A stretch of DNA of 64,000 nucleotides from Microbacteriaceae bacterium (lineage in GTDB: Bacteria > Actinomycetota > Actinomycetes > Actinomycetales > Microbacteriaceae): assembly GCA_947486475.1 (NCBI GenBank), contig CANKTR010000003.1:1-64000 (forward strand), given 5' to 3'. Numbering within the stretch: the stretch's first letter is position 1; each line of letters starts with the position of its first letter. The translations under genes and the position numbers were made by a program. This document shows, piece by piece, positions 57,328 to 64,000 of this stretch. A model generated the notes under the pieces. The model saw only the letters and a list, made by a program, of their open reading frames with translations. It ran no database searches and was not told the origin of the DNA.

Positions 57328-58839
57328 CTAGTCTAGCGCGGGGCTGATTGCGTTCGCAGCGGCTATTGCCCTTAGCGGAGCGGCCGCCTTGTGTACTGTC
57401 TCGTCGTACTCAGTCTGCGGAACCGAGTCAGCGACGATTCCGGCCCCGGCCTGTACCGATGCGGTTGTGCCCACAATAACCGCCGTTCGAATAGCGATCG
57501 CAAGGTCCGAGTCCCCGCCGAAACCGATATAGCCGACGACTCCCCCGTACACTCCGCGCCCGGCGGGTTCGAGTTCGTCGATGATGTCGAGCGCCCGAGG
57601 TTTCGGTGCTCCAGAGAGGGTTCCGGCAGGAAATGTTGCCCGAAAAACATCGACCGGCGTTGCCCCTGGCGCGAGATCGCCCTCGACGCTCGAGACGAGA
57701 TGCATGATGTGTGAAAAGCGTTCGACGTTCATGAACTCGGTCACCTCGACCGTGCCGGGTGTGCACACCTGCGAAAGATCATTGCGTGCCAAATCGACGA
57801 GCATCAGGTGCTCGGCGCGTTCTTTCACATCGGCCAACAGTCCTTCGGCAAATAGTGCGTCGCGCTCCGGTGTTTCGCCGCGCGGCCGACTGCCAGCAAT
57901 CGGGTGGCTGAACACTCGATCGTTGGCGACCTTGACGAGCGCTTCGGGCGACGAGCCTACGACCGCGAACGGGACACCATCAGCGCTCTCGAGGTTGAGA
58001 AGGTACATGTAGGGCGACGGGTTCAGTGCGCGCAACATCCGGTACACGTCGGTGCTCGATGCCGTGACGTCCGAATCAAAGCGCTGGGAGATCACGACCT
58101 GAAAGACATCGCCGTCACGAATGAAGTGTTGTGCGCGAGAGACAGATTCGAGGAATTGATGGCGTTCTGTGCGATAGGAAGGATTCGGTTCTGTCGTTTT
58201 GGGTGGCGTCAAGGGCGACAGCGGAACGGCGGTCCGAAGGCTCGCAGTAATGTCGTCGAGGCGAGACTGAGCCGATCCCCACAGCCCATCACGGTCATCA
58301 GTGACAAGCACCGCGGTCGCGACGTGGAGCAGCGATGTTCGATGGTCGAACACGAGAAGGTCGCGAACGAACAACAGCGACTGCGCCGGCACTCCCGATT
58401 CGTCCGGTGGAGCATCCGGCAGATTTTCAATCTCGCGAATCGTGTCCCAGCCCAGATACCCAACTAGCCCGCTCGTCAGTGGCGGTAATTCGAGCGGTGC
58501 GGGCGAAGCCCACCGCGCGTAGAGCGAGTCGAGAGCGTCAAGCCGTTTGGTCGGGACGGACCCACCGAAGGCGCGTTCTTCCGACAACCCGTTATCGAGC
58601 CACACCGAGATGTTGTCCCGCTCGGTGAGACAGCCCCACGCCGAGAGACCCACGAACGAATAGCGGGACCAGATTCCGCCCTGTTCGGCCGATTCCAGCA
58701 GGAAGGTTCCAGGCCGACCCTCGGTGATGTGTGAATACAGAGCAACAGGCGAAACCGAATCAACGAACACGGAACGAATGACCGTCACGACAGGACCCTT
58801 GGTGGCGGCGGCGTCAAACTCGGCCCGCGTGGTTGTCAT
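57328..58839 (-). CDS. trpE: Anthranilate synthase component I
   Basis: A 503-residue chorismate-utilising enzyme, the first step of tryptophan synthesis. The chorismate-binding core includes FSHPIAGSRPRGETPERD and LVDLARNDLSQVC, followed by GTLSGAPKPRALDIID. The N-terminal FLLESAEQGG belongs to the tryptophan feedback site, so allosteric inhibition is likely. AAGGA lies 9 nt before the ATG. trpG, trpD and trpF are not in this cluster. Confidence 0.96.
   Translation of the reverse strand: MTTTRAEFDAAATKGPVVTVIRSVFVDSVSPVALYSHITEGRPGTFLLESAEQGGIWSRYSFVGLSAWGCLTERDNISVWLDNGLSEERAFGGSVPTKRLDALDSLYARWASPAPLELPPLTSGLVGYLGWDTIREIENLPDAPPDESGVPAQSLLFVRDLLVFDHRTSLLHVATAVLVTDDRDGLWGSAQSRLDDITASLRTAVPLSPLTPPKTTEPNPSYRTERHQFLESVSRAQHFIRDGDVFQVVISQRFDSDVTASSTDVYRMLRALNPSPYMYLLNLESADGVPFAVVGSSPEALVKVANDRVFSHPIAGSRPRGETPERDALFAEGLLADVKERAEHLMLVDLARNDLSQVCTPGTVEVTEFMNVERFSHIMHLVSSVEGDLAPGATPVDVFRATFPAGTLSGAPKPRALDIIDELEPAGRGVYGGVVGYIGFGGDSDLAIAIRTAVIVGTTASVQAGAGIVADSVPQTEYDETVHKAAAPLRAIAAANAISPALD
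57330..57335 (-). promoter_or_regulatory. Possible -10 element of the HGxxPAAW gene at the end of trpE
   Basis: TAGACT on the minus strand overlaps the last codons and stop of trpE and lies 18 nt before the ATG, with a Shine-Dalgarno sequence in the short leader. Confidence 0.3.
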
Positions 58840-58880
58840 ACATTCACATCCTTGAGTCGTCGGAGCCTGATGGACGTCGA

Positions 58881-58886
58881 ATTATC
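58881..58886 (-). promoter_or_regulatory. Possible -10 element of trpE
   Basis: GATAAT on the minus strand lies 41 nt before the trpE ATG. The leader of about 35 nt contains no tryptophan-rich peptide and no terminator hairpin, so classical attenuation is unlikely. Confidence 0.35.
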
Positions 58887-58916
58887 GCCGAGGACTGATC
58901 CCCGACGACCAAATCG

Positions 58917-59273
58917 CTATCGAACAGCGAGGAGGTCGATGACAAAAACGAGCGTCTGTCCCGAGAGACGGTGCCCCCCGCCAGCCGGTCCATAGGCCCA
59001 CATCGGAGGACAGATCAACTTTCGACGCCCACCGACCTTCATACCGGGGATGCCTTCTTGCCAGCCACGAATGAGTCCGTTGAGCGGAAATTCGATGCTC
59101 TCGCCGCGATTCCACGATGCGTCGAACTCTTCACCCTCGAACGTCACGCCGAGGTAATGAACATCGACGCTTCCGCCGGGAACCGCCTCGTCGCCGTCAC
59201 CAACGGTCATGTCTTCGATGACGAGTTCGCTAGGTTCGGGCCCCAGCGTGGGTTCGATTTCGGGCTTATTCAT
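58917..59273 (-). CDS. FKBP-type peptidyl-prolyl cis-trans isomerase
   Basis: A 118-residue single-domain cytosolic FKBP. It shows VDVHYLGVTFEGEEFDASW, the active-site RGWQEGIPGMKVGGRR and the closing GQTLVFVIDLLAV. The open frame extends to 59465, but the ATG at 59273 has GAGGAG 4 nt upstream and gives the usual short N-terminus. It overlaps rpe by 8 nt and precedes trpE by 77 nt. Confidence 0.92.
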   Translation of the reverse strand: MNKPEIEPTLGPEPSELVIEDMTVGDGDEAVPGGSVDVHYLGVTFEGEEFDASWNRGESIEFPLNGLIRGWQEGIPGMKVGGRRKLICPPMWAYGPAGGGHRLSGQTLVFVIDLLAVR

Positions 59274-59946
59274 TTCGCTCCTCGTGATGTGAATGTTCTC
59301 GGGCAATCTTACGGAGATTCTCGATGGCAAAGGATGGATTGTCCGTTCCGTAGACGGCAGATCCCGCCACGAATGTGTCCGCGCCCGCTTCGGCCGCGAG
59401 TTCAATGGTAAGAGCGTCGACTCCACCGTCAACCTGAATCCACAAGTCGGTGCCGGTCTTAGCACGGAACGCCGCGACCTCTCTCACTTTATTCATCTGG
59501 TCCGCCATGAACTTTTGCCCACCGAAACCCGGCTCGACCGTCATCACCAGAATTTGGTCGAAGTGGTGCGCGATCTCTTCGATGGCGGAAAACGGTGTCG
59601 CAGGTTTGAGCGCCAGACCGACCCTCGCTCCAATGGCCCGAATCGTAGCGGCAGTCGCGACCGGGTCCACCGTCGCCTCGACGTGGAGTGTGACGGAATC
59701 AACGCCCAACTCGGCATAGCCCGGCGCCCAGCGATCCTGATCCGCAATCATCAAATGGACATCCAGCGGAATCGGTGAGGTTGCCTTGATGCGTTCCACC
59801 ATCTGAGGACCGAACGTCAGATTCGGGACGAAGTGGTTGTCCATGACATCAACGTGAGCGAAGTCCGCGTTGTCAATTCTCGCGAGATCGCGCGCCATAT
59901 CGGCGAAATCGGCGCTGAGAATGCTGGGGTTTATTCGAACGGTCAT
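59266..59946 (-). CDS. rpe: Ribulose-phosphate 3-epimerase
   Basis: A 226-residue TIM-barrel enzyme interconverting ribulose-5-phosphate and xylulose-5-phosphate. INPSILSADFADM, the metal-binding HVDVMDNHFVPNLTFG and MTVEPGFGGQKFM are diagnostic. It supplies the pentose phosphate pathway encoded at 16.8-24.7 kb. The ATG follows TAGCCT and 7 nt; rsmB ends 10 nt upstream. Confidence 0.96.
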   Translation of the reverse strand: MTVRINPSILSADFADMARDLARIDNADFAHVDVMDNHFVPNLTFGPQMVERIKATSPIPLDVHLMIADQDRWAPGYAELGVDSVTLHVEATVDPVATAATIRAIGARVGLALKPATPFSAIEEIAHHFDQILVMTVEPGFGGQKFMADQMNKVREVAAFRAKTGTDLWIQVDGGVDALTIELAAEAGADTFVAGSAVYGTDNPSFAIENLRKIAREHSHHEERNE

Positions 59947-59953
59947 TGGCGTC

Positions 59954-59959
59954 AGGCTA
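59954..59959 (-). promoter_or_regulatory. Possible -10 element of rpe built on the rsmB stop
   Basis: TAGCCT on the minus strand begins with the TAG stop of rsmB and is followed by 7 nt and the rpe ATG. Confidence 0.4.
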
Positions 59960-61285
59960 CCGCGTTCGACGGATCAACTGGATGAACATCGCGTCGGTGT
60001 GGTGGCGGTGCGGATACAACTGCACCGCGCTTCCTCGACCTGCGTTGCTGAGCGACGGGGCTACGGTTGACAGGACAGTAGCTGTATCGAGTATTTCGGC
60101 ATCCGAGTGTTCGGTGAGAACCGCGTCGACGACCTCGACCGTTTCCGCTGCGAGCGGTGAGCAGGTCACGTAGGCCACAACTCCCCCGACCGTGAGGCTG
60201 CCAATCGCAGACGAGAGCAATTCGCGCTGTAACGGCACGAGCTCGACAAGATCGTCCGTGTGTTTCCGCCATCGCGACTCCGGTCGCCGGCGTAGCGAAC
60301 CGAGACCCGTGCAGGGCGCGTCCACAAGAATGCGGTCGAACGCGTTGGGGTTCGCGGCACACAATCGTCGACCATCCTGAACGGTTACGGGAATGCTGTC
60401 CCCGAATGGCGCGAGCGAACGACGCACGAGTTCTGCTCGATGCGCCTGGACCTCGTTCGCCAGGAGTGTGGCGCCGCTGGGTATCGCGATGGCGGCAAGC
60501 AGTGCTGTCTTCCCCCCGGGCCCCGCACAGAGATCGAGCCAGCGTTCGTTCGGTTGAATCGGGAACGCCTGGGTCAACGCCAACACCGCCAGCTGTGATC
60601 CCTCGTCCTGGACGCGCACGACACCGTCGGAAATCCCCGCGATATCGGACAATGCTCCGCCTCCGGAATGAAAACCGTAGGGCGAATGTTGTGTGAGCTG
60701 CGCGTCGACCGGCCGCATCGCAAGACCCGGCAGCGCAATGAGCGTCGGAACCGGTGCGTCATTGTTGGCGACGAGAAGGTCGACAACGTCAACCAGCCCG
60801 ACCAGCTCGATGAACTCTCGCACGATCCAGTCGGGGTGCGAGTGCGAAATCGCCAGTGCGTCAACCTCGGTCCTGTTTTCCGTGACCATCGATCGCCACT
60901 CCTCTGGATCTCGGCGTGACACCGCTCGCAGAGTCGCGTTGACGAATCCGGCCGCGCGTCGGAACCGACGATTCGCAAGGTTTACCCACTCGTTGATGAT
61001 GTGGGGCGGATCATGTCGGACGACGAGTTCGTACGTGGCGAGGCGCAATATGTCGAGTACCTCGGGGTCAACACGGTCCCACGAGCCCGTCACGCACTCG
61101 TCGAGCACCGCGTCCACTAATCCGCGCCAGCGCAGCGAGCCGTAGGTCATATCCGTCGCATGTCCGGAATCACGAGAACTCAGTCGCGCGTCGCGAATCG
61201 CGTTCGGAAGAATCAGGTTCGAATAAGCATCGTCGACTCGTACACGGGCAGTGACATCCAGCGCGACCTCTCGCGCCGTCGTCAT
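59957..61285 (-). CDS. rsmB: 16S rRNA (cytosine-5) methyltransferase RsmB-like
   Basis: A 442-residue enzyme with an N-terminal NusB-like RNA-binding domain (about 1-135) and a C-terminal SAM-dependent methyltransferase domain. Motif I is LDLCAGPGGKTALLAA, motif IV is VDAPCTGLGSLRRRP, and motif VI is YVTCSPLAAETVE with the catalytic cysteine. The expected target is C967 of 16S rRNA. The ATG overlaps the fmt stop by four bases. Confidence 0.93.
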   Translation of the reverse strand: MTTAREVALDVTARVRVDDAYSNLILPNAIRDARLSSRDSGHATDMTYGSLRWRGLVDAVLDECVTGSWDRVDPEVLDILRLATYELVVRHDPPHIINEWVNLANRRFRRAAGFVNATLRAVSRRDPEEWRSMVTENRTEVDALAISHSHPDWIVREFIELVGLVDVVDLLVANNDAPVPTLIALPGLAMRPVDAQLTQHSPYGFHSGGGALSDIAGISDGVVRVQDEGSQLAVLALTQAFPIQPNERWLDLCAGPGGKTALLAAIAIPSGATLLANEVQAHRAELVRRSLAPFGDSIPVTVQDGRRLCAANPNAFDRILVDAPCTGLGSLRRRPESRWRKHTDDLVELVPLQRELLSSAIGSLTVGGVVAYVTCSPLAAETVEVVDAVLTEHSDAEILDTATVLSTVAPSLSNAGRGSAVQLYPHRHHTDAMFIQLIRRTR

Positions 61286-62184
61286 TCCAACACCACACTC
61301 GTGCGTTGTCCGCGGACCCAGTCCATTGCTGACATTGCTGTTTTTCCGGCTGGCTTGACCTCCAGCAGCCGCACGGATGCATCCACCGTTCCAACGAACA
61401 CCTGACCGGCGACCACAACGACCTCACCCCTTGGGTGCGGGGGTCCGATGTCGCTCGCAACTCGAAGAACGGCAATCGATTCGCCGTTGGCTTCGGTATG
61501 AGCACCCGGTTCTCGCGTCACCGCACGTATCCGCTGGATGATGGTTGTCGCGCCGAGCGACCAGTCGATCCGCCCGTCCTCGCGGGTGAACTTCGGTGCG
61601 AAACTCGGTGCACCGATCTGTCGCGTCGGCGTGATGGCGTCCGTCGCAATGAGCCGAAGTGTTTCTACCAGATCATCCGAGGTGCTGTGCGCACAGCGTT
61701 CAAGGGCGTCGGACGCGGTTTCATCGTCCTCGAACGGGATTGAGCGCGCACGGTACACGGGCCCCGCGTCGAGCTCTTCCACGAGCCGAAAGATCGAGAT
61801 TCCCGACGTCGGTTCTCCGTCCCACATTGCTCGCTGAACCGGCGCAGCTCCACGAAATTTAGGCAACAGGGAGAAGTGCACGTTGACCCAGCCGTGAGCG
61901 GGCTCGTCGAGTAGCCGCGTTGGTACCAGACCCCCGTAGGCAACGACTACGCCGATGTGCACCTCGGGGAGGTCGACGTCGCGAAGCGAATTGGTCTTGA
62001 TGACCGACAGGCCAAGTTCCTGGGCGACCGACGCGACCGCCGTGGACGTCAGAGTGCCTTTCCGCCCCTGCCGCGAGTCTTCTCTCGTGATGACCGCACG
62101 GATGTCGAAACCTGCTCCGTGGAGAGCACGCAAATACGGAACCGCAACGTCGGGGCTGCCGGCAAACATGATGCTCGTAGTCAT
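61282..62184 (-). CDS. fmt: Methionyl-tRNA formyltransferase
   Basis: A 300-residue enzyme that formylates initiator Met-tRNA. The formyl-transfer motif WVNVHFSLLPKFRGAAPVQ holds the conserved asparagine and histidine, and VVVAYGGLVP precedes it; the C-terminal domain binds tRNA. It lies between priA and rsmB, the usual bacterial order, 12 nt behind priA. Confidence 0.96.
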   Translation of the reverse strand: MTTSIMFAGSPDVAVPYLRALHGAGFDIRAVITREDSRQGRKGTLTSTAVASVAQELGLSVIKTNSLRDVDLPEVHIGVVVAYGGLVPTRLLDEPAHGWVNVHFSLLPKFRGAAPVQRAMWDGEPTSGISIFRLVEELDAGPVYRARSIPFEDDETASDALERCAHSTSDDLVETLRLIATDAITPTRQIGAPSFAPKFTREDGRIDWSLGATTIIQRIRAVTREPGAHTEANGESIAVLRVASDIGPPHPRGEVVVVAGQVFVGTVDASVRLLEVKPAGKTAMSAMDWVRGQRTSVVLE

Positions 62185-62196
62185 GGGTTCATTGTT

Positions 62197-63999
62197 TCAG
62201 TCATTATCAACCTCGTCGAAAATCGTCAGGTCGTCACAATGGACGCGAACACCCGTGGCGTTTGTCGCGATGGTGTGAATTCGAATAGCCGAAATCACGG
62301 CTGGTGCGTTTCGGTAATCGGCCAAAATGACGATTCGGAACGATTCCCCGTCTTGTGCGGGTCCCATCACGCGGTGAGCGGTCACCTCGTCCAGTTCGCG
62401 AACAGATTGGAGGTCCGCGATCGAACCACGGACTGCAATCGCCCGCGTCGACGGGGGGAACCCCAAAGCGCGTCGTTCCCGCAGTTCCGTCTCGACGATG
62501 GTTTCCCACTGGTTCGACGCAAAGAGGCTGGCAAAGGCACCGTCCACGTTCGCCAGAACCACCGAAGCGTCGTTCGCCGCGAGGCTGGCCGCATGACCCC
62601 ACCAGCGCAGGCAATTCTCCGAGGTCCGCAGCCCAGGACGTTGTAGTTCTTTGTCTCCGTCGACGATAAGAACAGCCTCGTAGCCCCCCGAGACAATTGG
62701 CTCAGCACCTCGCGTCGCTATCACAACAGATGCGCGACGCGGGACTTCGAGAGCGCGATGTTCGCCGTCGGCAACGACAACGGGCACGCCCGGGAACGCT
62801 CGCCCCAGTTCATCCGCGGTGCGCACGGACCCGACACCCGACCAGGCCGTTTCGCGTCCCGAACAGTGCGAGCACTTTAATCCGATCGGCGTGTGCCCGC
62901 ACACTCGACACAACACTGTCCCATCACGGTTTCCCGATAGTAACGAACGACACGTTCCGCAGCGGTGGGCCGTTCTACAGTCGGCACACACAACCTGTGG
63001 GGTGAAACCGGGGCGCGAAACCTGAACAAGAACCGGGCCGCGATCTAATGCGTCGCGCAACACTTTCCATCCACTGGATGGGATTCGGGCACGAGAGGCA
63101 AAACCGTCCTCGGTGACGTCATTAGCCAACATCACCGAGGGTCGGGATGATGTCGTCGAGGGAGGCTCGACGAATCCGAGTTCTATAAATCGAGCTGATT
63201 CAACTGACGGAGTAATCGACGCAAAAATTAGCCTGCCGCCCTCAATCGAATTTCGAACGACTGCGGCGTCGCGCGCGTGAACATAAGGAGTGTGCGGCTC
63301 TTCCAATAACGGATCCGATTCGTCGACGACGATGAGTAGTTCAAGGTCCATGACCGGCGCATACACTGCGGCCCGAGTTCCAATGACGACTCGCGCTTCT
63401 CCCGACAGGATGTCAAGGTACCGACCGTAGCGCTCGGATGGTGTTCCCGACGAATCGACCGTGATGTGGGGCACGTCCTCGAGGGCACGACTCAAGAGCG
63501 CCAGATCGCGCCAATCGGGCACCACGACGATAACCCCGGCCGCGGCGGCTCTCACGACGTCTGCGATTTGAGTGAGTGATCGAAGCGTCGGTCCTGTGCC
63601 CGACTCGACAACCCCGCAGTCGAGGGACAGGACGGTCCGTGTGGAGGGGCGACCCGTCGGCAGCGCGCGCGGCGTGAATGACCTGCCCTTCTCTATTCGA
63701 ATCGCGCGTTTGGGGATTGCGCCCCGCAAAACATCGGCAGCACCGCCTCCGTTGCGATCGGCGACAGTTCGCGCCAGACTCCACAGGGCTGGAGTGAGAA
63801 CCGGAACGCTACCGTGTGTCGAGTCGATCTCGGCGAGGGTTACCCCCGCGGTGGGCGTTGCCGATATGTCGACGACAAAAGCATCGATTCGACGCGACCC
63901 ACCCTTCCCCAAGGGAACTCGTACGCGGCCGCCAACGACGACTTCGTGTCGGAGTTCTTCCGGGATGACATACTCGAGCACACGGTCAAGCCGCGGCAC
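62197..63999 (-). CDS. priA: Primosomal protein N' PriA, actinobacterial helicase-deficient type (N-terminus cut by window)
   Basis: At least 600 residues of PriA, which restarts replication forks. The start lies beyond the right edge; the GTG at 63999 is probably an internal valine, since LDRVLEYVIPEELR is normally preceded by about 15-30 residues. The 3' DNA-binding domain is present, as is the zinc-binding region with four CxxC pairs (CADC, CGTC, CRVC, CSHC). The helicase motifs are not: no GxxGxGKT Walker A is visible, and motif II reads IVVDESDPLLEE. This matches actinobacterial PriA proteins, which are thought to act without helicase activity. Confidence 0.92.
   Translation of the reverse strand: MPRLDRVLEYVIPEELRHEVVVGGRVRVPLGKGGSRRIDAFVVDISATPTAGVTLAEIDSTHGSVPVLTPALWSLARTVADRNGGGAADVLRGAIPKRAIRIEKGRSFTPRALPTGRPSTRTVLSLDCGVVESGTGPTLRSLTQIADVVRAAAAGVIVVVPDWRDLALLSRALEDVPHITVDSSGTPSERYGRYLDILSGEARVVIGTRAAVYAPVMDLELLIVVDESDPLLEEPHTPYVHARDAAVVRNSIEGGRLIFASITPSVESARFIELGFVEPPSTTSSRPSVMLANDVTEDGFASRARIPSSGWKVLRDALDRGPVLVQVSRPGFTPQVVCADCRTAHRCGTCRSLLSGNRDGTVLCRVCGHTPIGLKCSHCSGRETAWSGVGSVRTADELGRAFPGVPVVVADGEHRALEVPRRASVVIATRGAEPIVSGGYEAVLIVDGDKELQRPGLRTSENCLRWWGHAASLAANDASVVLANVDGAFASLFASNQWETIVETELRERRALGFPPSTRAIAVRGSIADLQSVRELDEVTAHRVMGPAQDGESFRIVILADYRNAPAVISAIRIHTIATNATGVRVHCDDLTIFDEVDND
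62203..62208 (-). promoter_or_regulatory. Possible -10 element of fmt inside the end of priA
   Basis: GATAAT on the minus strand lies within the last codons of priA, 18 nt before the fmt ATG. No Shine-Dalgarno sequence is obvious. Confidence 0.3.
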
Positions 64000-64000
64000 G

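Noticed and set aside
58840..58916. Possible trp attenuator between the FKBP gene and trpE
   Set aside because: No leader peptide with tryptophan codons and no stem followed by T residues; the only pairing found (around 58886-58904) has several mismatches.

Overview
The window is ordinary, compact core chromosome from a high-GC Gram-positive bacterium, most likely a Microbacteriaceae-type actinobacterium. By eye the GC content is somewhere near 55-60 percent; I did not compute it. The lineage call rests on a set of actinobacterial marker genes: RbpA, WhiA, OpcA, DnaE2, a PdtaR-like ANTAR response regulator, an HGxxPAAW small membrane protein, a DUF3099 protein, a suf cluster containing a Rieske-type protein and SufT, and a PriA without visible helicase motifs. 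Nothing looks transferred: there are no insertion sequences, integrases, phage genes, CRISPR arrays or rRNA operons, and one tRNA gene is present. No gene-free stretch exceeds 300 bases; the largest gaps are 6548-6718, 16632-16770, 39800-39926 and 14740-14856.

Layout. 1-3.3 kb: the end of dnaE2 converges on a DUF805-trmH-dinB group. 3.4-9.2 kb: small housekeeping genes (histidine phosphatase, YbaK-like deacylase, hydrolase, DnaQ-like exonuclease, ribosomal protein L31 type B, serB, fabG, DUF3099, SURF1). 9.2-14.7 kb: the operon sufB-sufD-Rieske-sufC-sufT-ABC-F on the minus strand. 14.9-16.6 kb: heme A and heme O synthesis (ctaA, ctaB), convergent and overlapping. 16.8-24.7 kb: an overlapping plus-strand carbohydrate operon, tkt-tal-pgi-zwf-opcA-pgl. 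24.7-30.9 kb, minus strand: gap-pgk-tpiA-secG-rbpA, preceded by rapZ, whiA and sodA. 31-41.6 kb, minus strand: coaE-uvrB-uvrA-uvrC, rpsA and a DUF885 protein. 41.6-45.8 kb: polA, divergent thioesterase and small-protein genes, the ANTAR regulator and tRNA-Leu(CAA). 45.8-64 kb, minus strand: priA-fmt-rsmB-rpe-FKBP-trpE-HGxxPAAW-trpC-trpB-trpA-lgt, then gltB-gltD and pyk.

Together the genes cover most of glycolysis (pgi, tpiA, gap, pgk, pyk), the oxidative and non-oxidative pentose phosphate pathway except 6-phosphogluconate dehydrogenase and ribose-5-phosphate isomerase, iron-sulfur assembly without a cysteine desulfurase, heme A maturation of an aa3-type oxidase, all three UvrABC proteins, and glutamate and tryptophan synthesis.

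I found no undescribed biological system. The most interesting signal is regulatory. Many genes have a TANNNT hexamer exactly 6 nt (sometimes 7 or 9) before the start codon and no clear Shine-Dalgarno sequence, which is the geometry of leaderless transcripts. At several tight gene junctions the TAG stop codon of the upstream gene forms the first half of that hexamer. Other points worth a look are inverted repeats in the suf/ctaA gap and upstream of tkt and rpsA, extensive 3' overlap of convergent genes, and the absence of yvcK between rapZ and whiA.
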